From assembly GCF_014193845.1 (NCBI RefSeq), contig NZ_JACHZX010000003.1, positions 434,001 to 498,000 on the forward strand: DNA of 64,000 nucleotides, read 5' to 3'. The translations under genes were made by a program, and so were the position numbers. Below are positions 60,591 to 64,000 of the stretch, one piece after another. The notes under the pieces are model-generated. The model had not been told where the DNA came from and did no database searches. It saw only the letters and a list, made by a program, of their open reading frames with translations. The DNA is from Sphingomonas sp. BK345. GTDB lineage: Bacteria > Pseudomonadota > Alphaproteobacteria > Sphingomonadales > Sphingomonadaceae. Position 1 is the stretch's first letter. Every line of letters begins with the position of its first letter.

Positions 60591-61150
60591 GTCCGACGAC
60601 TCCTGATGCGGTGAATCAGCGCGATCGCGATGCCCGCGGCGACCACGCTGCCGGCCAGCCACCATAGACGCGAGTCGTGCCGCAGGCGCCCAACCGCCGC
60701 CTCGAACGTGTCGCCGAACACGAAGCCGATCGTGGTGAAGCAGATCGCCCACAGGATCGCCGACACCGCGTTGACCGCGGCGTACAGCCGCGGGCGGATC
60801 CCGGCGGTGCCGATGGCGATCGGGCTGATCGTGCGCAGCCCGTAGAGGAAGCGGAACACGAAGATGAACCCGATCGGGTGGCGCTCCAGCGCCGCCATCG
60901 CCTTGGCGAAGGCGGGGCGCTCGCGCGCGGCGGCGACCCAGCGATGGTCGCGGAAGCGTCGGCCGGCATAGAAATAGGCCTGGTCGGCGGTGAACGAGCC
61001 CGCCGCCGCCGCGGCCATCGCGCCGGCGAGCGGGAACATGTCCTGATGCGCCAGCAGCCCGCCCGCGATCACCGCGGCCTCGCCCTCCAGCGCGGCGCCG
61101 GCGAACACCGCCGCCAGCCCATATTGCTCGACGATCGCCTCGATCGTCAC
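60587..61150 (-). CDS. DedA-family membrane protein
   Basis: A 187-residue membrane protein, probably starting at GTG 61150; the ATG at 61210 would overlap the upstream gene by 38 bases. DedA features include LAAVFAGAALEGEAAVIAGG (re-entrant loop), GSFTADQAYFYAGRRF, and FIFVFRFLYGLRTISPIAIG, the conserved FxRFxxGxR-type motif. DedA proteins support membrane homeostasis; some move lipid carriers such as undecaprenyl phosphate. Confidence 0.87.
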   Translation of the reverse strand: MTIEAIVEQYGLAAVFAGAALEGEAAVIAGGLLAHQDMFPLAGAMAAAAAGSFTADQAYFYAGRRFRDHRWVAAARERPAFAKAMAALERHPIGFIFVFRFLYGLRTISPIAIGTAGIRPRLYAAVNAVSAILWAICFTTIGFVFGDTFEAAVGRLRHDSRLWWLAGSVVAAGIAIALIHRIRSRRT

Positions 61151-61172
61151 GAGGCGCGGTGCCGGTCGCGCC

Positions 61173-63230
61173 TCATGACTCGACACCCAGCTGCCACAGC
61201 ACGAAGGCATGTTCCTCGGCCGCCTCGCGCAGGCTCTCGAACCGTCCCGACTTGCCGCCGTGGCCCGCGCCCATGTTGGTCTTGAGCAGCAGCAGATTGT
61301 CGTCGGTCTTGGTGGCGCGCAGCTTGGCCGCCCACTTGGCGGGCTCCCAATAGGTCACGCGCGGGTCGTTGAGCCCGCCCGAGATGAACAGCGGCGGATA
61401 GGCCTGGGCGCGGACGTTGTCGTACGGGCTGTAGCCGCGGATCAGGTGGAAGGCGGCCGCGTCCTCGATCGGGTTGCCCCATTCGGGCCACTCGCCCGGG
61501 GTGAGCGGCAGCGTCTCGTCGAGCATGGTGTTGAGCACGTCGACGAAGGGCACGTCGGCGATCACCGCGCCCCACAGCTCGGGGTCGGAGTTGACCACCG
61601 CGCCCATCAGCTCGCCGCCGGCCGAGCGCCCCGCCACCGCGATCCGACCTTCGCTGGTCCACCCGCCCGCGATCAGCCCGCGCGCGACGTCGACGAAGTC
61701 GGTGAAGGTGTTGGCGCGCTTCTCGAGCTTGCCGTCATGGTACCATTGCTGGCCGAGATCGTCGCCGCCGCGGATATGCGCGATGGCGTAGGCGAAGCCG
61801 CGGTCGAGCAGCGACAGCCGCCCGGTCGAGAAGCCCGGCGGGATGGCGTGGCCGTAGGCGCCATAGGCGTAGAGGAACAGCGGGCGCGAGCCGTCGCGCG
61901 GGAAGTCGCGCGGGTAGACGATCGAGACCGGCACCTCCGTGCCGTCGCGCGCGACGATCTTGAGCCGCTCGGTGGCGTAGCGTTCGCCGTCATAGCCCGA
62001 GGGGATCTCCTGCACCTTGAGCACGGTCAGCGCGCCGCTCGCGACGTCATAGTCGTAGACCGTGCCGGGCGTGACCATCGACTCATAGCCGAGCCGCAGC
62101 ACCTGCGTGTCATACTCGGGATTGTCGCCGATCCCGGCGGTGTAGCTCGCCTCGGGGAAGGCGATGCGGCGCGGCGCGGCGGCGGGGTCGTAGGAATGGA
62201 TCTCGATCTGGTCGAGCCCGTCCTCGCGACCCTCGACGACGAGATAGTCGCGGAAACAGTCCACCCCGGTCATGTAGAAATGCGGGCTCGGCGCGATCCG
62301 CTCGGTCCACTCGCCCGGCGCGATGATCGACGCGGTGACGAGGCGCCACATCGGGTCGGTGTCGTTGGTGTGGATGAAGAGCGTGTCGCCGTGCGTGTCG
62401 ACGTCATACTCGCGTCCTTCCTGCCGCGGCGCGACCAGGATCGGCGCCGCGAACGGGTCGGCGGCGGGGAGCAGCCGCACCTCGCTGGTGACATGGTCGC
62501 CGGTCGAGATCACGATCCAGCGACGGTCGCTCGTCTCGCCCACCGCGACGCGATAGCCCTCGTCGTCCTCGTGGTAGAGCTCGATGTCCTCGCTCGGGTC
62601 GGTGCCGAGCCGGTGGAAGCGCGCGTTGTCGGTGCGCCACTCCTTGTTGGCGAGCCCGTAGAGGAAGCCGCTGTCGTCGGCGCTCCACACGATGTCGGAG
62701 AGCATGCCGGGGATCGTGTCGGGCAGCAGCGCGTTGCTGGTCAGATCCTTGACGTGGATCGTGAACCGCTCCGAGCCATTGTCGTCGATGGCATAGGCGA
62801 GCTTCGTCGCGTCGTTCGAGATGGCGAAGGCGCCGAGGCGGAAATATTCCTTGCCCTCGGCCAGCGCGGGCTCGTCGAGCAGCAGCTCGTCCGCGCCGCC
62901 GGCGACGGGCTTGCGCCACCATTGGCGATACTGGCCGCCGGTCTCGAACGCGGTCCAGTAGACATAATCGCCGTCCTTCTGCGGAACGCTCGACTCGTCC
63001 TCCTTGATGCGTGCCTTCATCTCCTCGTAGAGGCGGTCGACCAGCGCCCGGTGCGGCGCCATCTGCGCTTCAAAATAAGCGTTCTCGGCCTCGAGATAGG
63101 CGAGCACGTCGGGGTCGGTGACCTCCGGATAGCTCGGATCCTTGAGCCAGGCATACGGGTCCTCGACGGTGACGCCGTGGCGCGTGAAGGAATGCGCGCG
63201 CGTCGCGGCGACCGGTGGAGTGAGCGTCAT
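61173..63230 (-). CDS. ptrB: S9-family oligopeptidase B-like peptidase
   Basis: A 685-residue serine peptidase with the prolyl-oligopeptidase layout. The N-terminal propeller begins HSFTRHGVTVEDPYAWLKDP, and the C-terminal alpha/beta hydrolase domain has RIAVAGRSAGGELMGAVVNS (nucleophile serine near residue 535). FISGGLNDPRVTYWEPAKWA carries the aspartate and LKTNMGAGHGGKSGRFESLR the histidine. YGAYGHAIPPGFSTGRLSLL and IRGGDDLGQQWYHDGKLEKR are typical of oligopeptidase B, which cleaves peptides after basic residues. No signal peptide is present, so it is cytosolic. Confidence 0.93.
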   Translation of the reverse strand: MTLTPPVAATRAHSFTRHGVTVEDPYAWLKDPSYPEVTDPDVLAYLEAENAYFEAQMAPHRALVDRLYEEMKARIKEDESSVPQKDGDYVYWTAFETGGQYRQWWRKPVAGGADELLLDEPALAEGKEYFRLGAFAISNDATKLAYAIDDNGSERFTIHVKDLTSNALLPDTIPGMLSDIVWSADDSGFLYGLANKEWRTDNARFHRLGTDPSEDIELYHEDDEGYRVAVGETSDRRWIVISTGDHVTSEVRLLPAADPFAAPILVAPRQEGREYDVDTHGDTLFIHTNDTDPMWRLVTASIIAPGEWTERIAPSPHFYMTGVDCFRDYLVVEGREDGLDQIEIHSYDPAAAPRRIAFPEASYTAGIGDNPEYDTQVLRLGYESMVTPGTVYDYDVASGALTVLKVQEIPSGYDGERYATERLKIVARDGTEVPVSIVYPRDFPRDGSRPLFLYAYGAYGHAIPPGFSTGRLSLLDRGFAYAIAHIRGGDDLGQQWYHDGKLEKRANTFTDFVDVARGLIAGGWTSEGRIAVAGRSAGGELMGAVVNSDPELWGAVIADVPFVDVLNTMLDETLPLTPGEWPEWGNPIEDAAAFHLIRGYSPYDNVRAQAYPPLFISGGLNDPRVTYWEPAKWAAKLRATKTDDNLLLLKTNMGAGHGGKSGRFESLREAAEEHAFVLWQLGVES

Positions 63231-63329
63231 CCCGCGTTACGTAGGGTGTGCGCGGGAGAGCGGCAACAAGGGTGATGCACGATCCGCTCGGGGCGCGACG
63301 CACGCGCCGAGGCGCCCGCCCCGCCGTGC

Positions 63330-64000
63330 TCAGTCTGCCAGCGATACGGTCAGCGGACGCGGCGCGCGGCCGTGCGTCTCGATCAGCGTCACGCCGGTGT
63401 CGTCGAACGCCGCCGCGGTGAGCCGGCCGCTCAGATAGCTGCCGCTGTCGAGGCACAGCCGGCCCGGGCCGGCATAGGCCTCCTCCTTGGGCGTATGGCC
63501 GTGCACCACCAGCCAGCGATCGTCGCGCTCGGCCTGGAGGAACTCGCTGCGGATCCACAGCAGGTCGCGCTTCTCCTGCTGCTCCAGTGCTACCCCGGGG
63601 CGGATCCCGGCATGAACGAAGAGCAGGCGGCCCTGCACCACCGCCAGCTCGCATCGCTCAAGGAAGGCGCGGTGCGTCGCCGGCACCGCGGCGCGGAAGG
63701 CGTCGCGCCGCGCCGCCCAGGCGGTACGCGATTCCTCGCGGGGCGGCTCGACGCCGTAGGAGCGCAAGGTGGTGTCACCGCCGTGCTTGGCCCAGCCCAG
63801 CCCGCTGATGCGCCCGTCGAGATAGTCGAGCATCGCGTCCTCGTGGTTGCCCAGCAGGAATCGGCTCTCGAACGCGGGATCGTCGGCGAAGGCGAGTAGC
63901 TGATCGATCACCTCGCGCGAGCGCGGGCCGCGGTCGATATAGTCGCCGAGGAAGACGATCAGCGCGCGCCCCGGTGCCGCGCGCGCGGCGCGGTCGGCGC
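63330..64000 (-). CDS. Metallophosphoesterase (PPP-type, partial at 5' end)
   Basis: The reverse-strand frame is open to the window edge, with no start inside it upstream of the metal motifs. It has FLGDYIDRGPRSREV (GDxxDRG), FLLGNHEDAMLDYLDG (GNHE), LLFVHAGIRPG and VVHGHTPKEEAYAGPGRLCL, the four metal-ligand blocks of PPP phosphatases. The visible 223 codons are most of a bis-nucleosyl-tetraphosphatase/serine-threonine phosphatase-like protein; the N-terminal GDxH block lies beyond base 64000. Substrate unknown. It follows the S9 gene region in the same orientation, 99 bases away. Confidence 0.88.
   Translation of the reverse strand, partial: ADRAARAAPGRALIVFLGDYIDRGPRSREVIDQLLAFADDPAFESRFLLGNHEDAMLDYLDGRISGLGWAKHGGDTTLRSYGVEPPREESRTAWAARRDAFRAAVPATHRAFLERCELAVVQGRLLFVHAGIRPGVALEQQEKRDLLWIRSEFLQAERDDRWLVVHGHTPKEEAYAGPGRLCLDSGSYLSGRLTAAAFDDTGVTLIETHGRAPRPLTVSLAD

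Overview
This is a GC-rich (about 70 percent) chromosomal window that looks like a sphingomonad alphaproteobacterium (Sphingomonas or a close relative). That placement rests on the set of families present: TonB-dependent receptors, an SdhAF4-type protein beside rsmB, a LOV-HWE kinase, a pyrE-pdxJ-acpS-lepB run and class I PhaC. Its short dispersed palindromic repeats are the kind common in such genomes. It is an inference from gene content, not from a marker alignment. I see no rRNA, tRNA, CRISPR array, insertion sequence, prophage or integrase, and no region with clearly foreign composition.

Left part (1-16.6 kb): the start of rsmB and a small SdhAF4-like gene; a TonB receptor divergent from a DeoR regulator and MFS transporter; a GH29 alpha-L-fucosidase divergent from a second TonB receptor and its PepSY reductase-like partner. 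These are followed by an altronate-dehydratase-family enzyme, two exported ferritin-like proteins, and a divergent GMC oxidoreductase with a gluconate-dehydrogenase-subunit-3-like partner. The theme is outer-membrane uptake and sugar or polyol oxidation.

Middle part (16.7-36 kb): alaC-like aminotransferase, PHA synthase, a PQQ-type sugar dehydrogenase lipoprotein, a blue-light LOV histidine kinase, an SGNH hydrolase and UDP-glucose dehydrogenase. Cytochrome oxidase ctaC-ctaD, the housekeeping run pyrE-pdxJ-acpS-lepB, an AI-2E family transporter, and a membrane protein/DUF2141/glycosyltransferase trio complete it.

Right part (36-64 kb): a GGDEF-EAL protein, DUF1206, and a cyclic-nucleotide-binding/thioredoxin-reductase-like fusion without redox cysteines. 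Then come a nucleotide-sugar 4-epimerase and a GH26-like glycanase with RTX repeats for type I secretion. A tight operon at 46.2-50.3 kb holds an ATP-grasp ligase, an LLM flavin monooxygenase and a Met-type ABC importer, preceded by a 28-codon ORF with strongly coding-like third positions. It is followed by an Asp/Asn beta-hydroxylase and sulfotransferase-like neighbourhood with duplicated small exported proteins, a soluble chemoreceptor, an HD-GYP/diguanylate cyclase operon, an S9 peptidase-DedA-thioesterase operon, and the end of a metallophosphoesterase gene.

The most interesting candidates are the short-peptide/ATP-grasp/flavin-monooxygenase/ABC operon, the RTX-tethered GH26 enzyme, the cysteine-less reductase fusion, and the paired ferritin-like/GMC locus. 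Intergenic space is dominated by two dispersed palindromic repeat families and by clear hairpin terminators.
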